A stretch of DNA of 64,000 nt from Symbiodinium natans (lineage: Eukaryota; Sar; Dinophyceae; Suessiales; Symbiodiniaceae): positions 150,441 through 214,440 of the forward strand of contig CAJNDS010002330.1 of the NCBI GenBank assembly GCA_905221605.1, given 5' to 3'. The translations under genes and the position numbers were made by a program. The notes under the pieces are model-generated. The model did not search any database. It was not told the DNA's origin and saw nothing but the letters and a program-made list of their open reading frames with translations. Below, piece by piece: positions 51,201 to 60,846 of the stretch. Positions within the stretch are counted from its first letter, which is position 1; each line of letters starts with the position of its first letter.

Positions 51201-51987
51201 AGGCAAAGGCAGCGCCTCAGTTCAGGGGGCTTTGTAAGGCTTTCGGGTGAAGGGGCTTAAAGGGCGTTTTGAGGGCTTAGAGGGCTTAAACGGGCTTTAA
51301 GGGTTTTAAGGGTTTAGGGAAAAGCTTTTAATGGGTTCAAGACGGATTCGGGTTCAAAGCTTTAAAAACAGGTTTACAAGGGATTAGGGTCTCCTAAACT
51401 GTCCTGACTCCTGAGCCCTATGGGGTGTGAAGCGTCAACCCCACAGCACAACAAGTGGCTTACGGCTCAGGGGGACACGGGAGCCTAACACAAATCCGAG
51501 ATTTGAGGGGGTTTAGGGTTTAGGGTTCTGGACTCAGGGTTTAGGGTTTAGGGTTCACGGTTTTGGGGTTCAGGGTTTAGGTTTTAGGATTCGAAGATGC
51601 CAAGGGCAGGCTTCGTGACAATGCGCTGGACGGAAACCTAAGCGGCCTAAGACAGACTTGCAGTCCTCATGGCCCCCAAACATCCCTAAGAACACCAACC
51701 CGTAAGCCACGCCTCCAACATCAAGCCCTAAACCCTAAACCCTAAACCCTAAACCCTAAACCCTAAACCCTAAACCCTAAACCCTAAACCCTAAACCCTA
51801 AACCCTAAACCCTAAACCCCAAACCGTAAACCCTAAACCCCAAGCCCTAAACCCGAAACCCTAAACCCCAAACCCTAGACCTTATAAACCTCAAAAGACA
51901 CCCTAAGCCCGACTTCTCGACTGCGTCCCTGCGAGGCCAAGTCCAGTGCTAAAAAGTCCAAGACCGACAGGAGACGTGGCAACTGGG
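48208..51987 (+). CDS. Possible Pro/Met/Lys-rich microexon gene
   Basis: Small islands with AG|G starts read in the same biased style. 48,208-48,295 reads TTVFVAAAAPMNAMPPNQMM. 49,194 to about 49,275 reads YPQPMGFIPVMAPPPPG. 49,670 to about 49,735 reads QMVPEAAGSQPSACSMAPN. 51,183-51,220 reads PPPMAKAKAAPQ. 51,936-51,987 reads AKSSAKKSKTDRRRGNW before GTTTAG. They are separated by CCCTAAA and TTTAGGG arrays and, at 50.0-51.0 kb, by AT-rich DNA. I recognise no family; the exons may belong to more than one gene. The FVAAAAP start loosely recalls a plastid-targeting FVAP motif. Confidence 0.3.
48780..49175. repeat. Octamer array CCCCTAAA
   Basis: About 40 CCCCTAAA units with variants such as CCCCTAGA and CCCCTACA, grading into CCCTAAA. 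Preceded at 48,600-48,690 by CCCTCAACATA repeats. Confidence 0.9.
49521..49625. repeat. Telomere-like array, CCCTAAA orientation
   Basis: About 15 perfect units. Followed 120 bp later by the array at 49,746 in the opposite orientation, giving a large head-to-head inverted arrangement. Confidence 0.9.
49746..49930. repeat. Telomere-like array, TTTAGGG orientation
   Basis: About 26 units, one of the longest arrays here. Confidence 0.9.
49960..50985. other. AT-rich island with ~450-bp imperfect direct repeat
   Basis: Composition shifts abruptly to about two-thirds A+T. The block from CTCATATTTTCAATTCCA at about 50,368 recurs at about 50,824, sharing GATATTGGAGATATTC-, CATTCAATATTCT- and AAATATTAAATGCAGAAT-type phrases with drift and a deletion. 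A GGGTTCA array (50,286-50,346) interrupts it. No gene or tRNA recognised. Confidence 0.7.
50286..50346. repeat. Heptamer variant array GGGTTCA
   Basis: Nine GGGTTCA units flanked by ordinary TTTAGGG; the C variant has been amplified. Confidence 0.88.
51725..51830. repeat. Telomere-like array, CCCTAAA orientation
   Basis: About 15 units, the last large heptamer array in the window. Confidence 0.9.
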
Positions 51988-52089
51988 GTTTAGGGTTTAG
52001 GGATGTGGGCTGAGGGTTTAGGGTTAAGGGACTGGGGTTTATTGTTCAGGGTTTAGGTCTCAGGGTTTAGGGTTTAGGATTTAGGGCTT

Positions 52090-52700
52090 CGGGTTGGTTC
52101 AGCAGCCTTGGATCTGTTGTGGAGGTTGTTCTAAGATTGGGTGCCCTTTCGGATGCCTATTTTCCATGATGAATTCCTTACAGTTCGGGGTTCGGGATTG
52201 GTACCCACCGGCCTTCCTTGCAAGAGGTGGGGCATGATGTTTGGAAGGCCGATGAAAGTAGTTTCTTTTTTGCTTTGCCATTTGTCCTTTTTTGCTGCGA
52301 AGGCCGATGGCTTTTTCTTTGGGAGAACATTTTTTTTGGGTATTTTTTTGGTTTTTTTTTTGGGTATTTTTTTGTTTTGCTTGTTTTTGTTCCTTTCTCA
52401 TTGTTTCTGCTTATTCTTTTCGCTTTTTGCTGTTCGCTTCGCTTTTGTATTTGCTCTTGCTTCGCTTTTTGCTTGTCGCTTGGCCTGTGTCTTTTTGCTT
52501 GTCGCTTTTTGCTTGTCGCCTTTGCTTTTGCTTTTGCTTTTGCTTTTCCTTTTCCTTTAGCAAAAGCTTTTCCGGTTGCTTTTTCTTTTGGTTTTGCTCT
52601 TGCTTGTGCTTCTGCTTTTGCTTTCGCTTTTTCTCTTAGCTATTTTTTTGTTTCAGGTCATTTCTTTGCTTTCTGCTTTTGACGTTTGCTCTTGCTTTTC
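52090..52700. other. Unique island then T/C-rich CTTTTG tract
   Basis: From 52,090 to 52,260 the sequence is unique. From 52,260 to 52,690 it is T-rich with CTTTTG and CTTGCTT units. Hydrophobic Phe/Leu-rich open frames across it are composition artefacts. Confidence 0.6.
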
Positions 52701-52704
52701 CATG

Positions 52705-52925
52705 TTTGCAATATATCTAGTGTATACATGTAGTATATATGTAAATCGTATATATATGTATATATAGACTATATATATAGAGAGAGTGTTATATATTTAT
52801 GTAGTATATCTAGTATAGTTTTTAGTTCATAAGTCATATATATAGTATATATTAGAGTATACATGAGATATGTATGATATATTATATACATATACATATA
52901 CAGTATATATATATATATATGTAAG
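52705..52925. repeat. TA-rich microsatellite
   Basis: Interrupted TATATA and TATGTA runs. Marks the boundary between the heptamer-rich and satellite-rich halves of the window. Confidence 0.88.
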
Positions 52926-52989
52926 GTAGACCTTTATGCTCTATTTGACGGGTGCCCTGTGCTATTTAAAAAGATAAAACTGATTAAAG

Positions 52990-54845
52990 TGCGGGCCTTG
53001 AAGGCGCAGTTTAAACAGTTTGAATAGTTTAAATATTTAAAGTGTTTCAACTGTTTAAACTACAAAAGGAAGGCGCAGTTTAAACAGTTTAAATATTTTT
53101 AATATTTAAAGTGTTTAAACTGTTTAAACTGCGAATAGAAGGCGCAGTTTAAACAGTTTAAACTTTTTAAATATTTAAAGTGTTTAAAGTGTTTAAACTG
53201 TTTAAACTGTTTAAACTGCAAATCGTTTCAAAAAGCCGAGTTTTAAGCTTTACATTTTTCAATTCTGTAGTGCTTTTTCTGGACGATTTGCAGTTTAAAC
53301 ACTTTAAACAGTTTAAACTTTTTAATCTTTTTAAATATTTAAAGTGTTTAAACTGTTTAAACTGCGAATAGAAGGCGCAGTTTAAACAGTTTAAACTTTT
53401 TAAATATTTAAAGTGTTTAAAGTGTTTAAACTGCGAATAGAAGGCGCAGTTTAAACAGTTTAAACTTTTTAAATATTTAAAGTGTTTAAAGTGTTTAAAC
53501 TGTTTAAACTGTTTAAACTGCAAATCGTTTCAAAAAGCCGAGTTTCAAGCTTTACATCTTTTCAATTCTGTAGTGCTTTTTCTGGACGATTTGCAGTTTA
53601 AACACTTTAAACAGTTTAAACTTTTTAATCTTTTTAAATATTTAAAGTGTTTAAACTGTTTAAACTGCGAATAGAAGGCGCAGTTTAAACAGTTTAAACT
53701 TTTTAAATATTTAAAGTGTTTAAAGTGTTTAAACTGCGAATAGAAGGCGCAGTTTAAACAGTTTAAACTTTTTAAAATATTTAAAGTGTTTAAAGTGTTT
53801 AAACTGTTTAAACTGTTTAAACTGCAAATCGTTTCAAAAAGCCGAGTTTTAAGCTTTACATCTTTTCAATTCTGTAGTGCTTTTTCTGGACGATTTGCAG
53901 TTTAAACACTTTAAACAGTTTAAACTTTTTAATCTTTTTAAATATTTAAAGTGTTTAAACTGTTTAAACTGCCAATAGAAGGCGCAGTTTAAACAGTTTA
54001 AACTTCTTAAATATTTAAAGTGTTTAAACTGTTTAAACTGCGAATAGAAGGCGCAGTTTAAACAGTTTAAACTTTTAAAATATTTAAAGTGTTTAAAGTG
54101 TTTAAACTGTTTAAACTGTTTAAACTGCAAATCGTTTCAAAAAGCCGAGTTTTAAGCTTTACATCTTTTCAATTCTGTAGTGCTTTTTCTGGACGATTTG
54201 CAGTTTAAACACTTTAAACAGTTTAAACTTTTTAATCTTTTTAAATATTTAAAGTGTTTAAACTGTTTAAACTGCGAATAGAAGGCGCAGTTTAAACAGT
54301 TTAAACTTTTTAAATATTAAAAGTGTTTAAAGTGTTTAAACTGCGAATAGAAGGCGCAGTTTAAACAGTTTAAACTTTTTAAATATTTAAAGTGTTTAAA
54401 GTGTTTAAACTGCGAATAGAAGGCGCAGTTTAAACAGTTTAAACTTTTTAAATATTTAAAGTGTTTAAAGTGTTTAAACTGTTTAAACTGTTTAAACTGC
54501 AAATCGTTTCAAAAAGCCGAGTTTTAAGCTTTCCATTTTTTTGAATTCTGTAGTGCTTTTTCTGGACGATTTGCAGTTTAAACACTTTAAACAGTTTAAA
54601 CTTTTTAATCTTTTTAAATATTTAAAGTGTTTAAACTGTTTAAACTGCCAATAGAAGGCGCAGTTTAAACAGTTTAAACTTTTTAAATATTTAAAGTGTT
54701 TAAACTGTTTAAACTGCGAATAGAAGGCGCAGTTTAAACAGTTTAAACTTTTTAAATATTTAAAGTGTTTAAAGTGTTTAAACTGCAAAAGGAAGGCGCA
54801 GTTTCAACAGTTTAAACAGTTAAAAAGTGTTTAAATTGCGAATAG
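52990..54845. repeat. GTTTAAAC palindromic satellite
   Basis: Two-level repeat. The short motif is GTTTAAAC separated by AGTTT or ATATTTAAAGT. About every 303 bp a constant ~80-bp module starting TGCAAATCGTTTCAAAAAGC and ending GGACGATTTGCAG recurs (module starts 53,217, 53,519, 53,823, 54,126, then 54,498). The ends of that module are themselves complementary (TGCAAATCGT / ACGATTTGCA). Minus-strand Gln-Phe-Lys open frames are artefacts. Confidence 0.93.
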
Positions 54846-54879
54846 TATTCATTTGTTAATTGAAAGGCGGCCACGAACC

Positions 54880-55160
54880 ACACTCACCAGAAAAGGTGAG
54901 CCAGCCGCCCTGAGGCGAGCTGGCCGCCCTTAGGCGTGCTAGGCGCGCCGGCCGCCCTCAGGCGAGCCGGCCGCCCTTAGGCGCGCTAGGCGCACCGGCC
55001 GCCCTCAGGCGAGCCGGCCGCCCTTAGGCGCGCTAGGCGCACCGGCCGCCCTCAGGCGAGCCGGCCGCCCTAGGCGCGCTAGGCGCACCGGCCGCCCTCA
55101 GGCGAGCCGGCCGCTCTTAGGCGAGCCGGCCGCCCTTAGGCGAGCCGGCCGCCCTCCTGG
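54880..55160. repeat. GC-rich satellite CCGGCCGCCC
   Basis: Units of about 48 bp such as CCGGCCGCCCTCAGGCGAG plus CCCTTAGGCGCGCTAGGCGC. Repeated almost identically at 60,477-60,757. Confidence 0.92.
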
Positions 55161-55249
55161 GACGCAATCTTTTCGGTGTAAAATTGGGTCTCCGCCCAGG
55201 TTAAACTCTCGCAATTTTTTTTTCGTGCCCCCGCCGCTTTCAGGCGAGC

Positions 55250-57740
55250 CGTTATGCTCAAAACCGTTAAAGTTATTTGTATGTGCAGTTCCGGGTCCGG
55301 TATGTGCTGGACCGTGGTTTGCATGCCTGTCCGGGTTCGGCGAAAGCTCCGGACCGTGGTTTATACACATATACATACCCATATCCCTTGTCTACCATTC
55401 TATGTATGTGCAGTTCCGGGTCCGGTATGTGCTGGACCGTGGTGTGCATGCTTTTCCGGGTTCGGCGAAAGGTCCGGACCGTGGTTTACACACATATACA
55501 TACCCATATCCCTTGTCTACCGTTATATGTGTGTGCAGTTCCGGGTCCGGTGTGTTCTGGACCGTGGTGTGCATGCCCTTCCGGGTTCGGCGAAAGCTTC
55601 GGACCGTGGTTTATACACATATACATACGCGTATCGCTTGTCCACCATTCATTATATGTATGTGCAGTTCCGGGTCCGGTATATATGCTGGACCGTGGTG
55701 TGCAAGCCCTGCCGGGTTCGGCGAAAGCTCCGGACCGTGGTTTATACACATATACATACGTGTATCCTTTGTGTACCGGGTCCGCTGTATGCTGGACCGT
55801 GGCGTGCGTAGACTTCCGGGTTCGGTGAAAGCTCCGGACCGTGGTATTATACATATACTTATACCTATGTCTGTGCACATCTATCAATACGATGGTATTA
55901 TACACTTTCTGGGGAGTATTCTAACTCCAGGATCGGCGCTACACAGACATGTACGCCTGGCCTTCTCAGGACACTGTGGCCTTCAAAATTCATTACAGAA
56001 CCTGCAGATAGTGACAGATGGGGGCTATTTGCTTACTGCCAAGAAGAACTTATGCTGAGAACCGTTATATGTATGTGCAGTTCCGGGTCCGGTATGTGCT
56101 GGACCGTGGTGCGCATGCCCTTCCAGGTTCGGCGAAAACTCCGGACCGTGGTTTATACACATATACATACCCATATCCCTTGTCTACCGTTATATGTGTG
56201 TGCAGTTCCGGGTCCGGTATGTGCTGGACCGTGGTATGCATGCACTTCCGGGTTCAGCGACAGCTCCGGACCGTGGTTTATACACATATACCTACCCATA
56301 TCCCTTGTCTACCGTTATATGTGTGTGCAGTTCCGGGTCCGGTGTGTTCTGGACCGTGGTGTGCATGCCCTTCCGGGTTCGGCGAAAGCTTCGGACCGTG
56401 GTTTATACACATATACATACGCGTATCGCTTGTCCACCATTCATTATATGTATGTGCAGTTCCGGGTCCGGTATATATGCTGGACCGTGGTGTGCAAGCC
56501 CTGCCGGGTTCGGCGAAAGCTCCGGACCGTGGTTTATACACATATACATACGTGTATCCTTTGTGTACCGGGTCCGCTGTATGCTGGACCGTGGCGTGCG
56601 TAGACTTCCGGGTTCGGTGAAAGCTCCGGACCGTGGTATTATACATATACTTATACCTATGTCTGTGCACATCTATCAATACGATGGTATTATACACTTT
56701 CTGGGGAGTATTCTAACTCCAGGATCGGCGCTACACAGACATGTACGCCTGGCCTTCTCAGGACACTGTGGCCTTCAAAATTCATTACAGAACCTGCAGA
56801 TAGTGACAGATGGGGGCTATTTGCTTACTGCCAAGAAGAACTTATGCTGAGAACCGTTATATGTATGTGCAGTTCCGGGTCCGGTATGTGCTGGACCGTG
56901 GTGCGCATGCCCTTCCAGGTTCGGCGAAAACTCCGGACCGTGGTTTATACACATATACATACCCATATCCCTTGTCTACCGTTATATGTGTGTGCAGTTC
57001 CGGGTCCGGTATGTGCTGGACCGTGGTATGCATGCACTTCCGGGTTCAGCGACAGCTCCGGACCGTGGTTTATACACATATACCTACCCATATCCCTTGT
57101 CTACCGTTATATGTGTGTGCAGTTCCGGGTCCGGTATATGCTGGACCGTGGTGCCGGATTCGGCGAAAGCTCCGGACCGTGATTTATACGCATACACATA
57201 CCCATATCCCTTGTCTACCATTATATGTATGTGCACTTCCGGGTCCAGTATATGCTGGACCGTGGTGTGCATGCTTTTCCGGGTTCGGCGAAAGCTCCGG
57301 ACCGTGGTTTATACACGTATACATACGCATATCCCTTGTGGGCCGGGTCCGCTGTATGCTGGACCGTGGCGTGCGTAGACTTCCCGGTTCGGTAAAAGCT
57401 CCGGACCGTTGTATTATACATATATATATACCTGATACTTATGTTTGTGCACATATATCAGTATGATCGTATTAGACACTGTCCGGTGAGTATTCTAACT
57501 CCAGGATCGGCGCTCCACAGACATCTACGCCTGGCCTTCTCAGGACACTGTCGCCTTCAAAATTTATAACAGCCTGTCGATAATGACAGATGGGGGCTAT
57601 TTGCTTACTGCCAATAAGAACTTATGCTGAGAACCGTTATATGTATGTGCAGTTCCGGGTCCGGTATATGCTAGACCGTGGTGTGCGTGCACTTCCGGGT
57701 TCAGCGACAGCTCCGGACCGCGGTTTATACACTCGGTAGA
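55250..57740. repeat. ~127-bp satellite with 792-bp higher-order repeat
   Basis: Units carry GTGCAGTTCCGGGTCCGG, CTGGACCGTGGTGTGCATGC, TTCCGGGTTCGGCGAAAGC and TCCGGACCGTGGTTTATACA. Blocks of five or six units plus a unique ~250-bp spacer (from CACATCTATCAATACGATGG to AAGAACTTATGCTGA) repeat at 792 bp (for example 56,018 and 56,810). Open in several frames on both strands; no protein is inferred. Confidence 0.93.
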
Positions 57741-57949
57741 CAAACCGAATAACCTGGGTTCATCAAGATTCTTTGGAAGCTTGTGCTTTGGGTCGCGAGC
57801 CTTCAGAGTTTCGTAATCCTAAAATGACCGGACCAATCATGCTAGTCAATGAAGTTTCATTGTAGAAAGTAGGAGCGCGCGCTTGCTGTTTTGGAGGGAA
57901 GCTTGAGAACGCGCAGCCGCATCCTGCCAAGCAGAAAGTAGAAGACGCC
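57741..57949. other. Unique sequence upstream of the 57.95-kb gene
   Basis: Non-repetitive leader between the satellite and the candidate start codon; no promoter element recognised. Confidence 0.4.
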
Positions 57950-59120
57950 ATGCCCCAGAGGGTTTCCTGGACGGGAAAAAGGCGAGTCCCTGTAAAACCA
58001 AAGAACTTGAGCACGCTTGCTCTTCTGTTGTTGTTTTGCGAGGCGGGGAGGTAAGTCTGGGCGGCAGCGTCAGCAGGCGGGCAACTCCACGAACTCGGTC
58101 GGCATCTTGTTGAAATGCAATTGATACAGCCTGAAGACTGTTGTGTTGTTGCGTGTTCTTAGGTCCCGGAGCCGTCCACATCCTCTCGACCAACACGCAA
58201 TGTGGAGGACTGGCTGCCGAGGGCAGAAGAGCTGTGGATCGACTTTCGGGTCGTTCTGCTTGCTCTTCTGCACGAATGGCACCAGCGACTCGCAAATTGG
58301 GCCAAGCATGTTGACCGCATAATTTGTTTGCGAGTGCAAGGTAGCAGTTCATGCGTAGCAGTTTTGGCGTTGGGTGATCTGTGAGAGCCCGAAAGTCTCT
58401 TGAAGAGACAGAGATAGCGTCTTTGCTCTTCTAAGGTCTGTAAAGTGCAGCAAGACTATTCTGGAACAGCAGAGCTTCCTTCTGCAAATGATCCAGGTGA
58501 GATAGTAGCAAGTCCTGGCACTTCTTGGTGATGGTTAAGAGTGTTTTGGTGCAAGGCTAAGTGGACTGAAACTGTGGGTGCGAACCGGACCGAGCTTCGC
58601 ATACCGTCCGACTGGTTCGGGCGGCAGCTTGCTCCGGTGACCTTGGGTTTATTTGATGAGGCGGGACACGCAGGTGCTTCTTGGAGGTTAAATAAAGCAC
58701 CGGAGCATTTTCAACAAGGCCCTGGAGCTCCTTCCCAACACGGAAGAGACTCTGCATCAACGCATCGGAAAGGCCATCAATTACCTCGAAGGCCGGCGTC
58801 GCTTGTTTACGTGCTTGAGAAACGCCATATTTTGTCCTCGCTCCATCGTCGTGTTAGGTCGAAAGGAGCCGCGCGAGTTGTCTGATGTTGATCGCTTTGA
58901 GAGGCTGACGGGCACAGTAGTTCGCGTAGACACCCTCAAGACTGGAAAGCTGGTGCACATGGAGTATAGTCTTGGGGGTCCTGCTCGCTTGATATCTTCC
59001 TTCGTGAAGCCCGATGAAAACCATCCCGTGGGTGCATCGAGGCATTTCTGCGTAGGCTGGCGCTGGGACCATTACGATAAAGCGTGGTGTCCTACAGCCA
59101 AGTACTTGAGCCAAGGCTAA
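57950..59120 (+). CDS. Small multi-exon gene of unknown function
   Basis: Candidate first exon 57,950-58,050 (MPQRVSWTGKRRVPV then a hydrophobic STLALLLLFC; donor GTAAGT) could be a signal anchor. Exon 58,163-58,340 (TTCTTAG|G ... GCAAG|GTAGC) encodes an amphipathic, Trp- and Leu-rich segment, EDWLPRAEELWIDFRVVLL. Exons 58,451-58,496 (donor GTGAGA), 58,556-58,660 (35 codons) and 58,698-59,120 (to TAA-containing GGC TAA) are phase-consistent. The last encodes SIFNKALELLPNTEETL..., then GTVVRVDTLKTGKLVHMEYS and ends KYLSQG. The first two exons do not join in phase with the rest, so an exon is missing or misplaced. The 37-bp intron at 58,661 is very short. No family recognised. Confidence 0.4.
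58698..59120 (+). CDS. Terminal exon of the unknown gene
   Basis: Open from the AAATAAAG acceptor to TAA, about 140 codons. Mixed composition and normal hydrophobic pattern make it more convincing than other frames here; the Met at 58,803 is internal. Confidence 0.5.
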   Translation, partial: HRSIFNKALELLPNTEETLHQRIGKAINYLEGRRRLFTCLRNAIFCPRSIVVLGRKEPRELSDVDRFERLTGTVVRVDTLKTGKLVHMEYSLGGPARLISSFVKPDENHPVGASRHFCVGWRWDHYDKAWCPTAKYLSQG

Positions 59121-59461
59121 GCCAAGCTGCTCAGGAAGTATGTTTTCCTCCAGACGAAGCTACACGGCCTCAGTTTCGCACAGCCCCAATGTAAAAGAAA
59201 CAGTGTAGATGCCAGTCTGAATTCACTGATATCTGATTCCAAAGTGCAAGCTTCTAAAGAGTCTTGCTGAAGACAAATAAGCGCTTTAGCAGTAACAGTT
59301 AATGCGAGAGAAGAAGAGTCTGCTTGTTCAATGACTGTAGATCCACGAAGGCATTAGCAGCTGGACGCCGAGGTTCAGAGAACACTGCAGATGTGTACTT
59401 GCAATTTTCACTAGGTGTGAGAGGTGTGCGTGACAGATGCACACGCGAGGAACGCGCAGGC

Positions 59462-59463
<2 letters not shown>
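59121..59463. other. 3' flank of the unknown gene, nothing recognised
   Basis: Unique sequence with no open frame of note, leading into the TG repeat. Confidence 0.4.
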
Positions 59464-59554
<91 letters not shown>

Positions 59555-59715
59555 TTGTGGTGTGTGTTTGTTGTGGTGTGTGTTTGTTGTGGTGTGTGTT
59601 TGTTGTGGTGTGTGTTTGTTGTGGTGTGTGTTTGTTGTGGTGTGTGTTTGTTGTGGTGTGTGTTTGTTGTGGTGTGTGTGTGTGTTGTGGTGTGTGTGTG
59701 TGTGTTGTGGTGTGT
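59464..59715. repeat. (TG)n and TGTGTGTTTGTTGTGG array at gap edge
   Basis: About 45 TG dinucleotides, then eight copies of a 16-bp TGTGTTTGTTGTGGTG unit and TGTGTG variants, ending at the N run. A likely reason for the assembly break. Confidence 0.93.
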
Positions 59716-59815
59716 NNNNNNNNNNNNNNNNNNNNNNNNNNNNNNNNNNNNNNNNNNNNNNNNNNNNNNNNNNNNNNNNNNNNNNNNNNNNNNNNNNNNN
59801 NNNNNNNNNNNNNNN
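59716..59815. other. Assembly gap, 100 N
   Basis: Exactly 100 N, the usual placeholder for a gap of unknown size. Sequence to either side need not be contiguous. Confidence 0.98.
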
Positions 59816-60445
59816 CAGTTTAAACAGTTTAAACTTTTTAAATATTTAAAGTGTTTAAAGTGTTTAAACTGTGAATAGAAGGCGCAGTTTAAACAGTTTA
59901 AACTTTTTAAATATTTAAAGTGTTTAAAGTGTTTAAACTGCGAATAGAAGGCGCAGTTTAAACAGTTTAAACTTTTTAAATATTTAAAGTGTTTAAAGTG
60001 TTTAAACTGCGAATAGAAGGCGCAGTTTAAACAGTTTAAACTTTTTAAATATTTAAAAAGATTAAAAAGTTTAAACTGTTTAAACTGTTTAAACTGCAAA
60101 TCGTTTCAAAAAGCCGAGTTTTAAGCTTTCCATTTTTTTGAATTCTGTAGTGCTTTTTCTGGACGATTTGCAGTTTAAACACTTTAAACAGTTTAAACTT
60201 TTTAATCTTTTTAAATATTTAAAGTGTTTAAACTGTTTAAACTGCGAATAGAAGGCGCAGTTTAAACAGTTTAAACTTTTTAAATATTTAAAGTGTTTAA
60301 ACTGTTTAAACTGCGAATAGAAGGCGCAGTTTAAACAGTTTAAACTTTTTAAATATTTAAAGTGTTTAAAGTGTTTAAACTGCAAAAGGAAGGCGCAGTT
60401 TCAACAGTTTAAACAGTTAAAAAGTGTTTAAATTGCGAATAGTAT
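59816..60445. repeat. GTTTAAAC palindromic satellite, second block
   Basis: Same short motif and one constant module (start 60,095) as the block at 52,990-54,845. From the module on it matches 54,498 onward. Confidence 0.92.
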
Positions 60446-60476
60446 TCATTTGTTAATTGAAAGGCGGCCACGAACC

Positions 60477-60757
60477 ACACTCACCAGAAAAGGTGAGCCA
60501 GCCGCCCTGAGGCGAGCTGGCCGCCCTTAGGCGTGCTAGGCGCGCCGGCCGCCCTCAGGCGAGCCGGCCGCCCTTAGGCGCGCTAGGCGCACCGGCCGCC
60601 CTCAGGCGAGCCGGCCGCCCTTAGGCGCGCTAGGCGCACCGGCCGCCCTCAGGCGAGCCGGCCGCCCTAGGCGCGCTAGGCGCACCGGCCGCCCTCAGGC
60701 GAGCCGGCCGCTCTTAGGCGAGCCGGCCGCCCTTAGGCGAGCCGGCCGCCCTCCTGG
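60477..60757. repeat. GC-rich satellite, second copy
   Basis: Same as 54,880-55,160. Confidence 0.92.
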
Positions 60758-60846
60758 GACGCAATCTTTTCGGTGTAAAATTGGGTCTCCGCCCAGGTTA
60801 AACTCTCGCAATTTTTTTTTCGTGCCCCCGCCGCTTTCAGGCGAGC

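Larger units (their letters stand above)
1..52090. repeat. Dispersed telomere-like heptamer arrays (TTTAGGG/CCCTAAA)
   Basis: Short arrays of TTTAGGG or its complement CCCTAAA, each a few to about 25 copies, recur every few hundred bases in both orientations. Variants include TTCAGGG, TTTGGGG, TGTAGGG, CCCTAAG and CCCGAAA. TTTAGGG is the telomere repeat of plants and of dinoflagellates. Arrays pointing both ways and alternating with unique exon-like islands mean this is not a chromosome end. Most arrays lie where introns are inferred, so they appear to be intron filler as well as intergenic DNA. The arrays are sharply reduced after about 52.1 kb. Confidence 0.95.

Noticed and set aside
52141-52682. 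Phe/Leu-rich hydrophobic proteins of 115-154 codons
   Set aside because: Translate a T-rich CTTTTG tract; all three + frames give similar compositions.
53167-54788. Gln-Phe-Lys repeat proteins on the minus strand
   Set aside because: Translation of the GTTTAAAC satellite; no other support.
55225-57466. Repeat proteins of 130-277 codons over the 127-bp satellite
   Set aside because: All three + frames and the minus strand are open in the same region, as expected for a satellite with few stops.
57846-58352. 168-codon minus-strand ORF
   Set aside because: Covers inferred + strand exons that have good splice borders (GTAAGT, TTCTTAG|G, AAG|GTAGC); composition is not protein-like.
59424-59878. 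Val/Cys repeat ORFs across the gap
   Set aside because: Translate a TG repeat and 100 N.
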